This document shows positions 42,957 to 51,149 of a DNA stretch of 64,000 nucleotides, in pieces (position 1 is the stretch's first letter; each line of letters opens with the position of its first letter). The notes under the pieces are model-generated. The model was not told the origin of the DNA. It worked only from the letters and a program-made list of their open reading frames with translations, and searched no databases. The stretch lies in NCBI RefSeq assembly GCF_000519045.1, contig NZ_KI912532.1:2046001-2110000 (forward strand), read 5' to 3'. A program made the position numbers and the translations under genes. This DNA comes from Dechloromonas agitata is5. Its GTDB lineage: Bacteria > Pseudomonadota > Gammaproteobacteria > Burkholderiales > Rhodocyclaceae.

Positions 42957-44369
42957 ATGAACTTCTATAACGAGATGTATGACGCCCAAGGCGGCGTCCG
43001 GGGGCATTACAAAGGGTATGAAGACTGGCTCAAGGCGACACCGCCGGAGCGCATCGAGCGCAAGCGAGCCGAAGCCGATCTGGCCTTTCACCGGGTCGGC
43101 ATCACCTTCGCGGTGTATGGCGAGGAGGCGGGGAAAGAGCGGCTGATCCCCTTCGACATCATTCCCCGGGTGATTCCATCCGCCGAGTGGAAAGCCTTGC
43201 AGGCCGGCCTGCGCCAGCGGGTCAAGGCACTCAACATGTTCCTGTGGGATGTGTACCACGATCAGCATATTCTCAAGGCCGGCGTCATCCCGGCCGAGCA
43301 GGTGCTGAACAACGCCCAGTACCGGCCGATCATGCAGGGTGTCGATGTGCCGGGACGGATTTACGCGCACATCACCGGCGTCGATATCGTACGGGCCGGT
43401 GAGGGCGAGTTCTATGTACTCGAGGACAACCTGCGCGTCCCATCCGGCGTCTCCTACATGCTGGAAGACCGCAAGATGATGATGCGCCTGTTTCCGGAAC
43501 TGTTCGCCAAACACAAGGTGGCGCCCGTCCAGCATTACCCGGACATGTTGCTGGAAAAGCTGCGCGCCGTATCGCCCAAGGGGGTCTCCAATCCGACGGT
43601 AGTGCTGCTGACGCCGGGGGCCTACAACAGTGCCTACTTCGAGCATACCTTTCTGGCCCAGCAGATGGGCGTTGAGCTGGTCGAGGGGCGCGACCTCTTC
43701 GTCAAGGATCAGGTGGTCTACATGCGGACGACGCAAGGGCCGCAGCGTGTCGATGTGATTTATCGCCGCATCGACGATGACTTCCTCGATCCGCAAGTGT
43801 TCCGTGCCGATTCGGCCTTGGGGGTGCCGGGGCTGATGCAGGCGTACCGCGCCGGCAATGTCACCCTGGCCAACGCGGTCGGCACTGGCGTCGCCGACGA
43901 CAAGTCGATCTATCCCTATGTACCGGAGATGATCCGCTTCTACCTCGATGAGGAGCCGACGCTGAACAATGTGCCGACCTATATGTGCCGCAAGCCGGAT
44001 GATCTGAAATACGTGCTCGATCACCTGCCGGAACTGGTGGTCAAGGAAGTGCACGGCGCAGGCGGTTACGGCATGCTGGTCGGCCCAGCTTCGACCGCGG
44101 AGCAGATCGAACACTTCCGCCAGTTGCTGATCGCCAAGCCGGACGGCTACATCGCCCAGCCGACCTTGGCGTTGTCCAACTGCCCGACCTTCGTCGAGGA
44201 AGGCATCGCGCCGCGCCATCTCGATTTGCGCCCCTTCGTGTTGTCGTCGGGCGAGTGCGTGAACATGGTGCCAGGCGGCCTGACCCGCGTCGCCCTGACC
44301 AAGGGCTCGCTGGTCGTCAATTCGTCGCAGGGCGGCGGCACCAAGGACACCTGGGTTCTGGAGGACTAA
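42957..44369 (+). CDS. Circularly permuted ATP-grasp protein (COG2308)
   Basis: Predicted ATP-dependent amide-bond-forming enzyme of 470 residues. The circularly permuted ATP-grasp fold is marked by FYNEMYDAQGGVR at the start, LNMFLWDVYHDQHIL, FYVLEDNLRVPSGVSYMLED, VVLLTPGAYNSAYFEHTFLA and VVKEVHGAGGYGMLVGP. It ends with VNSSQGGGTKDTWVLED, the family's usual end. Family members occur with alpha-E, transglutaminase-like and Anbu-type protease genes and are thought to ligate peptides or amino acids; no product is proven. The alpha-E gene follows two bases later. The start at 42957 is supported by the sigma-54 promoter. Confidence 0.9.
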   Translation: MNFYNEMYDAQGGVRGHYKGYEDWLKATPPERIERKRAEADLAFHRVGITFAVYGEEAGKERLIPFDIIPRVIPSAEWKALQAGLRQRVKALNMFLWDVYHDQHILKAGVIPAEQVLNNAQYRPIMQGVDVPGRIYAHITGVDIVRAGEGEFYVLEDNLRVPSGVSYMLEDRKMMMRLFPELFAKHKVAPVQHYPDMLLEKLRAVSPKGVSNPTVVLLTPGAYNSAYFEHTFLAQQMGVELVEGRDLFVKDQVVYMRTTQGPQRVDVIYRRIDDDFLDPQVFRADSALGVPGLMQAYRAGNVTLANAVGTGVADDKSIYPYVPEMIRFYLDEEPTLNNVPTYMCRKPDDLKYVLDHLPELVVKEVHGAGGYGMLVGPASTAEQIEHFRQLLIAKPDGYIAQPTLALSNCPTFVEEGIAPRHLDLRPFVLSSGECVNMVPGGLTRVALTKGSLVVNSSQGGGTKDTWVLED

Positions 44370-44371
44370 TC

Positions 44372-45319
44372 ATGCTGAGTCGTACTGCCGATCATTTGTT
44401 CTGGATGTCGCGCTACATGGAGCGCGCCGAGAATCTGGCCCGTTTGCTGGACGTGACCTACCAGATGTCACTGGTCCCGCAATCCGAGGAAGCGGCCAAC
44501 CAGAGCTGGAGCGCCATCATTGCGTTGAACAGCCTAGAAGAGGCTTATGCCGCCCAGTATTCCGTGGTCAATGGCGAGAATGTGCTGAAGTTCATGGTCA
44601 GCGATGCGGGCAACGTTTCGTCCATCCATAGCTGCCTGCGCATGGCGCGGGAAAATGCCCATGCCGTGCGCGGCACGCTGACCACCGAAATGTGGGAAAC
44701 GCTGAACTACACCTGGCTGGAGGCGCGCAGCCGCAGTTTCGAGCAACTGCTCAGCGCCGGCATCAGCGAGTACTTCGAATGGGTCAAGATGCGTTCGTCG
44801 TTGACCCGCGGCACGACCCTGGGCACCTTGCTGCAGGACGAGGCCTACCATTTCATTCGCCTCGGGACGCTGCTCGAGCGGGCCGACAACACGGCGCGCA
44901 TCCTCGACTTCAAGTATCACGTGCTGCGGCCGCAGGGCGATGAAGGGGCGACCGACTTTTACCAATGGGCGGCCCTGCTGCGTTCGGTGTCGGCCTTCGA
45001 GGTCTATCGCAAGGTCTATCGCGACGTGATCACGCCGGATCGGGTGGCCGAACTGCTGATCCTGAACAAGGACATGCCGCGTTCCCTGCATTTCTGCCTG
45101 AACGGCGTGATCAAGAACCTGGACCTGATCGCCAACCGCCAATCCGGCGAAACCGCCCGCCAGGCCGGCCTGCTACACGCCCAGCTGCACTACGGTCGGA
45201 TCGGGGGCATACTCGAACACGGCCTGCATGAGTGGCTGGAGGACTTCATGGATCGCATCTACCTGCTCGGCAATGGCATCAGCAAGGATTTCCTCGTGCC
45301 GATGGACGAAGCGGCCTGA
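44372..45319 (+). CDS. Alpha-E domain protein (COG2307/DUF403)
   Basis: All-helical protein of 315 residues, the constant partner of circularly permuted ATP-grasp enzymes. MLSRTADHLFWMSRYMERAE is the family N-terminus, followed by NLARLLDVTYQMSL, HSCLRMARENAHAVRGTLTT and the repeated FIRLGTLLERADNTARILDF. GGAGG lies eight bases upstream. The conserved Arg/Glu pairs suggest a binding or catalytic groove, but the activity is unknown. It forms a two-gene operon with the ATP-grasp gene. Confidence 0.92.
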   Translation: MLSRTADHLFWMSRYMERAENLARLLDVTYQMSLVPQSEEAANQSWSAIIALNSLEEAYAAQYSVVNGENVLKFMVSDAGNVSSIHSCLRMARENAHAVRGTLTTEMWETLNYTWLEARSRSFEQLLSAGISEYFEWVKMRSSLTRGTTLGTLLQDEAYHFIRLGTLLERADNTARILDFKYHVLRPQGDEGATDFYQWAALLRSVSAFEVYRKVYRDVITPDRVAELLILNKDMPRSLHFCLNGVIKNLDLIANRQSGETARQAGLLHAQLHYGRIGGILEHGLHEWLEDFMDRIYLLGNGISKDFLVPMDEAA

Positions 45320-45335
45320 GCTTCGCGGTCAACGA

Positions 45336-45365
45336 AAAAGGCCCGCCATGTTTGGCGGGCCTTTT
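45336..45365. terminator. Bidirectional terminator
   Basis: AAAAGGCCCGCC, loop ATGTTT, GGCGGGCCTTTT is symmetrical, with T-runs on both strands. It separates the alpha-E gene from the convergent phasin gene. Confidence 0.88.
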
Positions 45366-45384
45366 GCATTCCGGGGGTCGGAAA

Positions 45385-45927
45385 TTACTTGCCGGAAGCC
45401 TTCTTGGCGGCCTTGACGGTGGCGCTGGTGGCGGCGGCGATGTTGTTCTGGGCCAGTTCGGTAGCCTGCTGAGCAGCCTTGCGCATGTTGTCGAAAGCCG
45501 AGTTGGCGGCAGCGATGGCGCTCTGCACGGCAGCGACGGCGACATCGGAACCGGCCGGTGCGGACTTGGCGGCCTTTTCCAGCATGCTGGCGACGTTCTT
45601 CTGGAAGTCGCCGAACTGGGCCTCGACCATCTTCGTCAGCTGCTCCTGCATCTCGGCGGAGATTTCATAGACCGACTTGCCGTAAGCAACGGCCTTCTCG
45701 ACGCCGGGCTGGGTCAGGGAGGCCTGGATGGCGACAGCTTCCTTGACGTCCTTGGCGCCCATCAGGGCCTTGGTGTTGGCAACGGAGTCCTCGAGCACCG
45801 AGCGGGCGGTTTCGAGGTTCAGGGTGGCGATGCGCTCGGCGGAAGCCAGGGCGGTGTTGGCAACAGCCAGCAGCGAATCGACAGCGGCTTTGTTGGCGGC
45901 AGCAAACTGCTCGGGATTAATCGACAT
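45385..45927 (-). CDS. Phasin family protein (first copy)
   Basis: PHA-granule surface protein of 180 residues. The phasin_2-type sequence starts NPEQFAAANKAAVDSLLAVA and runs through AERIATLNLETARSVLED, AYGKSVYEISAEMQEQLTKM and SAPAGSDVAVAAVQSAIAAA. A Lys/Ala-rich tail (TVKAAKKASGK) is absent from the paralogue at 56214. ACAGGAG precedes the ATG at 45927. A TGCAGTGCA motif about 75 bp upstream resembles PhaR sites. It coats storage granules and may control their number or link them to the nucleoid through the basic tail. Confidence 0.9.
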   Translation of the reverse strand: MSINPEQFAAANKAAVDSLLAVANTALASAERIATLNLETARSVLEDSVANTKALMGAKDVKEAVAIQASLTQPGVEKAVAYGKSVYEISAEMQEQLTKMVEAQFGDFQKNVASMLEKAAKSAPAGSDVAVAAVQSAIAAANSAFDNMRKAAQQATELAQNNIAAATSATVKAAKKASGK

Positions 45928-46001
45928 GGAACACTCCTGTGGTGGTCGTGGTGGAAAATTCATAATTACCACGACAGTGTAACAGCTTTATTGCGAATAT
46001 G

Positions 46002-46014
46002 TTGCAGTGCAGCA
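46002..46014 (-). promoter_or_regulatory. TGCAGTGCA motif upstream of phasin 1 (PhaR-like)
   Basis: The palindromic core TGCAGTGCA at 46003-46011 reappears (as TGCACTGCA) upstream of the second phasin at 56793. TGC/GCA-rich sites are bound by the PHA regulator PhaR in other bacteria. The identity of the regulator here is inferred. Confidence 0.45.
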
Positions 46015-46172
46015 TGAAAAATAACTATTTTTCACGATGTGTTGTTTCGGTGGCAAACGCTTGTTTCAATGCGGAAATTGGGGCGTGCTGCGGCGTTTCC
46101 GCGCAGGCCGCGTGTTGCCGGCGCTGATCGCGGGCAGAAGGCGGGGCCAGTCGGGGGCAAGGCCGGGGCGTC

Positions 46173-46249
46173 AAAAAAACAGCCCACCGAAGTGGGCTGG
46201 AAATGTCGTGTTCGAAGCGCAGCAATGCTCTGAACCGGCTCTAGGGAGC
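46173..46249 (-). ncRNA. Candidate small RNA with UUCG-tetraloop terminator
   Basis: On the minus strand CAGCCCAC-TTCG-GTGGGCTG followed by seven T (46173-46199) is a very strong intrinsic terminator, but no minus-strand gene lies upstream of it before 48.6 kb. A TATCCT at 46256-46261 could be a -10, giving a transcript of roughly 75 nt; a convincing -35 is not seen. Apart from this and the flanking promoters, the 635 bp between the phasin and DUF4212 genes show no coding sequence. Confidence 0.4.
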
Positions 46250-46430
46250 AGGCGCAGGATAGCAAGCCGGTCGTCTGCATTGGATCAGGAAAAGATCAGT
46301 ATTCGATCAGTGAGCCAAGCCTTCCGCGTGGCGGCGCAATACCGCTCGGGGCGGGCCTTTCCGCGTTTCGCTGAAGGTCGCCATCGGGCTTTGTCAGGGC
46401 TGCATCAACGCTAGGTCAGTAAATGATCAA

Positions 46431-46465
46431 GGCGCCCCCGGCGGAGGGGGAAAGCCCGTTTTTTT
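46431..46465 (+). terminator. Terminator-like hairpin in the acetate-symporter leader
   Basis: GGCGCCCCC, GGCGGA loop, GGGGG then AAAGCCCG and seven T on the plus strand. It lies about 98 bp before the DUF4212 gene with no plus-strand gene upstream. It might be a leader attenuator or the end of a small plus-strand RNA; the stem is imperfect. Confidence 0.45.
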
Positions 46466-46562
46466 GTCAGCCCGCCGTAAGTTTCCGGCAAAAAACTGAA
46501 CTCGGGATGTTGGGGTCAATGCGCCTGAATGTCCCGTCAATTAAACCAAAGGAGACAATCCC

Positions 46563-46814
46563 ATGAACGATACAGGTAAGGCCTATTGGTCTGCTGTACT
46601 GGGGCTGCTGGCCAAGGTGCTCGTCATCTGGTTCGTAGTCTCGTTCGGCGCCGGCATCCTGTTTGCCGATGCGCTGAACAGCATCAAACTCGGCGGCTAT
46701 CCGCTGGGCTTCTGGTTTGCCCACCAGGGGTCGATCTACGTGTTCATTGCCCTGATCTTTTACTACGCCAAGGCCATGAACAAGATCGATCGCAAATTCG
46801 ACGTGCACGAGTAA
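46563..46814 (+). CDS. DUF4212 small subunit of sodium/acetate symporter
   Basis: The 83-residue membrane protein has two helices (AVLGLLAKVLVIWFVVSF and SIYVFIALIFYYAKAMNKID). DUF4212 genes almost always precede a VC_2705-type sodium:solute symporter, as here, and are annotated as its small subunit. PLGFWFAHQGSIYVF is the family motif. AAAGGAGA precedes the ATG and the symporter starts twelve bases after the stop. Confidence 0.9.
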   Translation: MNDTGKAYWSAVLGLLAKVLVIWFVVSFGAGILFADALNSIKLGGYPLGFWFAHQGSIYVFIALIFYYAKAMNKIDRKFDVHE

Positions 46815-46826
46815 CGAGGAGCCGAA

Positions 46827-48632
46827 ATGGATCTGCAAACCATGACCTACCTGGTGGTCGGCGCCTCGTTCGCTCTGTACATCGGGATTGCCATCTGGGC
46901 TCGCGCCGGTAGCACCAGCGAGTTCTACGTCGCCGGCGGCGGCGTGCACCCGGTCACCAACGGGATGGCGACGGCGGCCGACTGGATGTCGGCCGCCTCG
47001 TTCATCTCGATGGCTGGCCTGATTTCCAACATGGGCTACGGCGGCGGCCTGTTCCTGATGGGCTGGACCGGCGGCTACGTCCTGCTCGCCTGCCTGCTCG
47101 CCCCGTACCTGCGCAAGTTCGGCAAGTTCACCGTGCCGCAGTTCATCGGCGACCGCTTCTACTCGAAGACGGCGTCGACGGTGGCGGTGGTCTGCCTGCT
47201 GACGGCGTCGATCACCTACATCATCGGTCAGATGACGGGTGTCGGCGTCGCCTTCTCGCGCTTCCTGGGCGTGTCCAGCGAAATGGGCATCTACATCGGT
47301 ATGGGCATCGTCTTCGCCTATGCCGTGTTTGGCGGCATGAAGGGCATCACCTACACCCAGGTCGCCCAGTACATCGTGCTGATCCTGGCCTACACGATCC
47401 CGGCCGTCTTCATCTCGCTGCAACTGACCGGCAACCCGTTGCCGCAACTGGGCCTGGGTGCCGACATGGTCGGCACCAACGTGTCGCTGCTCGAGAAGCT
47501 CGACCAGGTGGTGACCGATCTCGGCTTCGGCAAGTACACCACGACGACGGCCGGCAGCACGCTGAACATGTTCGTGTACACGCTGTCGCTGATGATCGGT
47601 ACGGCCGGTTTGCCGCACGTCATCATGCGCTTCTTCACCGTGCCGAAGGTCGAGGATGCCCGCTACTCTGCCGGCTGGGCGCTGGTCTTCATCGCCATCC
47701 TGTACACCACTGCACCGGCGGTTGCCGCGATGGCCAAGATGAACCTGATCGGTACCACCAACGTGGCAGCGATGAAGGGCGGCGACATGTTCGCGCCGGA
47801 GTCCAGCCTGAAGGCCGAAGAGCGTCCGGACTGGATGAAGCGCTGGGAAAAGACCGGCCTCCTGAAGTTCGAGGACAAGAATGGCGACGGTCGCATCCAG
47901 TACTACAACGACAAGACCAAGGACGCCGCCGTCAAGGCCAAGGCGGACGCTGCCGGCTGGAAGGGCAACGAGCTGACGGTCAACGCCGATATCATCGTAC
48001 TGGCCAACCCGGAAATCGCGCTGCTGCCGAACTGGGTCATCGCCCTGGTTGCCGCCGGTGGTCTGGCTGCTGCCTTGTCGACCGCTGCCGGCCTGCTGAT
48101 GGCGATCTCCGCTGCGGTGTCGCATGACCTGATCAAGGGTGTCATCAAGCCCGATATCAGCGACAGTGGCGAACTGATGGCCGGCAAGATCTCGATGGCC
48201 ATCGCCATCGTCATCGCCGGCTACCTCGGCCTCAATCCGCCGGGCTTCGCAGCCGGTACGGTGGCCTTGGCCTTCGGTATCGCGGCCTCCTCGCTGTTCC
48301 CGGCGATCATGATGGGCATCTTCTCGAAGAAGATGAACAAGGAAGGCGCCATCGCCGGCATGCTGGCTGGCCTGGCCGTCACCCTGATCTACGTGTTCGC
48401 GCACAAGGGCATCTTCTTCATCAAGGGGACCGAGTTCGTGAATGCCATCGGCGGTCCGAATAGCTTCTTCGGCATCACGCCGGAAGCCTTCGGTGCCGTG
48501 GGTGCGCTGGTGAACTTCATCGTCGCCTTCGTGGTCGACAAGATGACCAAGGAACCGCCCGAGCACATCCAGCACCTGGTCGAAAGCGTCCGCATCCCGC
48601 GTGGCGCCAAGGCGGTGGATGGTGCGCACTAA
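46827..48632 (+). CDS. actP: Sodium:solute symporter, probable acetate permease (VC_2705 type)
   Basis: Inner membrane symporter of 601 residues with about thirteen helices, likely importing acetate or another short monocarboxylate with sodium. WMSAASFISMAGLISNMGYG, RFLGVSSEMGIYIGMGIVFA and GLAAALSTAAGLLMAISAAV are family segments. A hydrophilic insertion at about residues 320-385 contains DKNGDGRIQYYND, which looks like an EF-hand calcium loop. It follows the DUF4212 subunit gene and is followed by a strong terminator. A two-component system lies 0.5 kb downstream. Acetate uptake would feed the thiolase/PHA route. Confidence 0.88.
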   Translation: MDLQTMTYLVVGASFALYIGIAIWARAGSTSEFYVAGGGVHPVTNGMATAADWMSAASFISMAGLISNMGYGGGLFLMGWTGGYVLLACLLAPYLRKFGKFTVPQFIGDRFYSKTASTVAVVCLLTASITYIIGQMTGVGVAFSRFLGVSSEMGIYIGMGIVFAYAVFGGMKGITYTQVAQYIVLILAYTIPAVFISLQLTGNPLPQLGLGADMVGTNVSLLEKLDQVVTDLGFGKYTTTTAGSTLNMFVYTLSLMIGTAGLPHVIMRFFTVPKVEDARYSAGWALVFIAILYTTAPAVAAMAKMNLIGTTNVAAMKGGDMFAPESSLKAEERPDWMKRWEKTGLLKFEDKNGDGRIQYYNDKTKDAAVKAKADAAGWKGNELTVNADIIVLANPEIALLPNWVIALVAAGGLAAALSTAAGLLMAISAAVSHDLIKGVIKPDISDSGELMAGKISMAIAIVIAGYLGLNPPGFAAGTVALAFGIAASSLFPAIMMGIFSKKMNKEGAIAGMLAGLAVTLIYVFAHKGIFFIKGTEFVNAIGGPNSFFGITPEAFGAVGALVNFIVAFVVDKMTKEPPEHIQHLVESVRIPRGAKAVDGAH

Positions 48633-48676
48633 GTTGTAGTCATGCTGCCGGCGGCCGTTCGTGGCCGCCGCAGATC

Positions 48677-48705
48677 CGCCCCGGCCGAGGTGGCCGGGGC
48701 GTTTT
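48677..48705 (+). terminator. Rho-independent terminator after the symporter
   Basis: CGCCCCGGCC, loop GAGGT, GGCCGGGGCG, TTTT. A second GC-rich hairpin (GGCGGCC/GGCCGCC) lies just before it at about 48650-48670. Confidence 0.8.
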
Positions 48706-48752
48706 CGAAGGACCGAACAAGATGTTGCATCTGTTGAAGACGGGAGTTAGCC

Positions 48753-49106
48753 ATGGTGTTTGACGTCAGTGTCGCCCTGACCTGGATACTCTTCATTGCC
48801 CTGTTTCCGATCACCTATTTCTGGATGCGCCGGGCCTGGCGCATCGTCGTGCGCCGGGATTATTCCGAGGTGGCCCTCAAGCGTGGCGTTTCACCGCCGA
48901 ATCCGGCCCGTTTCGCCCCCTTTGCCGCCGCCATCAACCTGATTGCCGGAGGCATCATCGGCTTTGTCATCATCGGCGTACTGGCCGGCGGCATGCCCTA
49001 CGAAACCTGGACCGCCATTGCCGGTTCGACCCTGTGGTTGAAGTTCATGCTCGATTTCGCATTGAGCCGCCACGCCCATCCGTTTATATTGCGCAAACGC
49101 GCTTAG
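48753..49106 (+). CDS. Small membrane protein of unknown function
   Basis: The 117 residues show three hydrophobic stretches (SVALTWILFIALFPITYFW, INLIAGGIIGFVIIGVLAGG and a weaker SHLWLKFML-like one near residue 95) with basic loops RRAWRIVVRRD and a basic C-terminus RKRA. I do not recognise a family. It sits between the acetate symporter terminator and the response regulator gene, 59 bp upstream of the latter, so it may belong to the regulator's transcript. Confidence 0.7.
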   Translation: MVFDVSVALTWILFIALFPITYFWMRRAWRIVVRRDYSEVALKRGVSPPNPARFAPFAAAINLIAGGIIGFVIIGVLAGGMPYETWTAIAGSTLWLKFMLDFALSRHAHPFILRKRA

Positions 49107-49165
49107 GCGGGCATGTCGCCCGCCGCGCCCGCCGGGCAGATCCGGCACCCTTTGCTTGAGCAGGC

Positions 49166-49858
49166 ATGGCACACAGTGTTCTCGTTGTTGAGGATGACCG
49201 CGACCTGGCGAGGAATCTGGTCGACTACCTCGATTTGCGTGGCTACGCCACCGACTATGCACCCGATGGCTTCGCTGCCATCAACCGATTGCAATCCGGC
49301 CACTACGACCTGGTCATTCTTGACCTGATGCTGCCCGGCATCGACGGCATCGCCGTCTGTCACCGCCTGCGCCACGAACTGATGAAGCGCACGCCGGTGA
49401 TCATGCTGACCGCCAAGGACGATGTGGACGTCAAGGTGTCTGCCTTCGACTTCGGGGCCGACGACTACATCGTCAAGCCGGTTGCCCTCAAGGAACTGGA
49501 GGCCCGGGCTCGCGCGCTGATCCGGCGGGCGAACAGCGAAGGCGACAGCCCGGTGCTGGTGGTCGGCGACCTGCGCCTCGATACCGGCACCCTGCGTGTC
49601 GAGCGGGCCGGCCGGCCGATCAGCATGCCGCCTGTCCAGTTGCGCCTGCTCGCCCTGTTGATGAAGCATGCCCCCAATGTCGTCAGCCAGCAGGCGATCA
49701 CCCGCGAAATCTGGGGAGAGGAGGCTGGCGACAAGCATTCCATGGTGGTTCACATGCATGCCTTGCGCACCGCCATCGACAAACCGTTCGACAAACAGCT
49801 GATCCATACCGTGCGGGGCTTTGGCTATCGCATCGCCCTGGCCAATGAATCGCTATGA
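49166..49858 (+). CDS. OmpR/PhoB-type response regulator
   Basis: DNA-binding regulator of 230 residues. The receiver has the acidic pair VVEDDRD, phospho-acceptor Asp in LVILDLMLPGIDG, Thr in VIMLTAKDD and Lys in DDYIVKPVAL. The winged helix (about 135-228) ends with the typical LIHTVRGFGYRI. It overlaps its kinase gene by 14 bases. Its location beside the acetate symporter makes that operon a plausible target; this is inference. Confidence 0.92.
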   Translation: MAHSVLVVEDDRDLARNLVDYLDLRGYATDYAPDGFAAINRLQSGHYDLVILDLMLPGIDGIAVCHRLRHELMKRTPVIMLTAKDDVDVKVSAFDFGADDYIVKPVALKELEARARALIRRANSEGDSPVLVVGDLRLDTGTLRVERAGRPISMPPVQLRLLALLMKHAPNVVSQQAITREIWGEEAGDKHSMVVHMHALRTAIDKPFDKQLIHTVRGFGYRIALANESL

Positions 49859-51131
49859 GAGCCTGCGGCAGCGGCTGGTCCAGCCGTTCCTGCTGCTCGG
49901 TTTCATCGTCGGTGCCACGCTCAGCCTGACCACCTTCGCGCTGCTCGTGCAGATCGAGGAGCGGGCCATCGCCCGGGCGCTGCATGTCGAACTGGAGAGC
50001 TTCCGCCACCGCCTGTCGCACAACCCGCGGGCGGCACCGGCCGAGTCGGCGCTGCTGCGCGGACTCTACCTGCCGACGCCGGACCTGACGCTCTTTCCGC
50101 AGCTTGCCGAGGGCGAGGAGAGCCTGGAGTTTCGCACCCTGGGCGATGGTGAATACAGCGTGCTGTTCACCCGCATCGGAGGCCGGCCGTTCGCGCTGGT
50201 CTACGACCGCACCTACATCCGCAGCAACATTGCCCAGATTGCCCTGTTGCTGCTGGTGACCACGGCGGGCACCACGCTGCTCTCGTTCCTGGTCGGCTAT
50301 CGCCTGTCACGGCAGATCGTGCAGCCCATTGCCCGGCTGCTCAAGGAGGTTTCGCAGAAGGCCGGCCAGGCGCGGCGGCCCGGCGAGCGTATCCGTTTTT
50401 CGGGCGACGATTACCCGAGCGACGAAATCGGCCGCCTGGTGCAGGAGCTCGACCGCTTTTCCGTCCGCCTGCATGAGTTCATCGAGCGGGAGAGCTATTT
50501 TGCGGCCGATGTCAGCCACGAATTGCGCACCCCGATCGCGGTGATCGCCGGAGCTACCGAGGTGCTCGAAGAAGTGCCGGACCTGCCGGAGGCCGTGCGC
50601 CAGCGGGTCGCTACCATCGGTCGCCATGCCCGGCGCCTGTCGCAAGTGGTCGAAGCCATGCTGCTGCTTGGCCAGGAAGAGGCGTCCGACGGAGATCCGT
50701 CCTGCGTGCTCGGCCAGGTGGTCGAAGAGGTGGTTGCCGATTGCCGGCCGTTGCTCGACGGCCGCCCGGTGTTGCTCGAAACCCGCATCGTCGAGCCGGT
50801 CGTGTTGCCTGTCGAAGGCTCGCTGGTCTATGTGCTGATCAGCAACGTGGTGCGCAATGCCTGTGCTCACACCCGCCGCGGGCATGTGCAGGTCCGGCTG
50901 GCCGCCGGCCACGTGGCGATCAACGATACCGGCATCGGGATTCCCGAGGAGCGCTTTCCGGCGCTCTTCCAACGCCACACCAAGGGTGAGGCCAGCCCCG
51001 GCCACGGCCTTGGCCTGTCGATCGTCGCCCGCATCTGCGAGCGCCTTGATTGGCACGTCTCGGTGAGCAGCGATGAGGCGAGCGGCACCACCTTCCGCTT
51101 CGACTTCCCGCCCCAGCCTGCCGGGCGCTGA
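49845..51131 (+). CDS. Sensor histidine kinase
   Basis: Membrane kinase of 428 residues partnering the preceding regulator. An N-terminal helix (LLLGFIVGATLSLTTFALLV), a periplasmic sensor of about 110 residues and a second helix (IALLLLVTTAGTTLLSFLVG) lead to a HAMP-like linker. The H-box is FAADVSHELRTPIAV, the N-box VVRNACAHT, with INDTGIGIPEE and HGLGLSIVARI for ATP. The ATG at 49845 is inside the regulator gene. The sensor domain resembles no named family I can identify, so the signal is unknown. Confidence 0.9.
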   Translation: MNRYESLRQRLVQPFLLLGFIVGATLSLTTFALLVQIEERAIARALHVELESFRHRLSHNPRAAPAESALLRGLYLPTPDLTLFPQLAEGEESLEFRTLGDGEYSVLFTRIGGRPFALVYDRTYIRSNIAQIALLLLVTTAGTTLLSFLVGYRLSRQIVQPIARLLKEVSQKAGQARRPGERIRFSGDDYPSDEIGRLVQELDRFSVRLHEFIERESYFAADVSHELRTPIAVIAGATEVLEEVPDLPEAVRQRVATIGRHARRLSQVVEAMLLLGQEEASDGDPSCVLGQVVEEVVADCRPLLDGRPVLLETRIVEPVVLPVEGSLVYVLISNVVRNACAHTRRGHVQVRLAAGHVAINDTGIGIPEERFPALFQRHTKGEASPGHGLGLSIVARICERLDWHVSVSSDEASGTTFRFDFPPQPAGR

Positions 51132-51149
51132 GGCGCGCCCCGCCCCGGG

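Noticed and set aside
46467..48629. A 720-codon minus-strand frame opposite the symporter genes
   Set aside because: It mirrors the GC-rich codon pattern of the symporter, with His/Arg/Asp-rich low-complexity translation and no recognisable domain.
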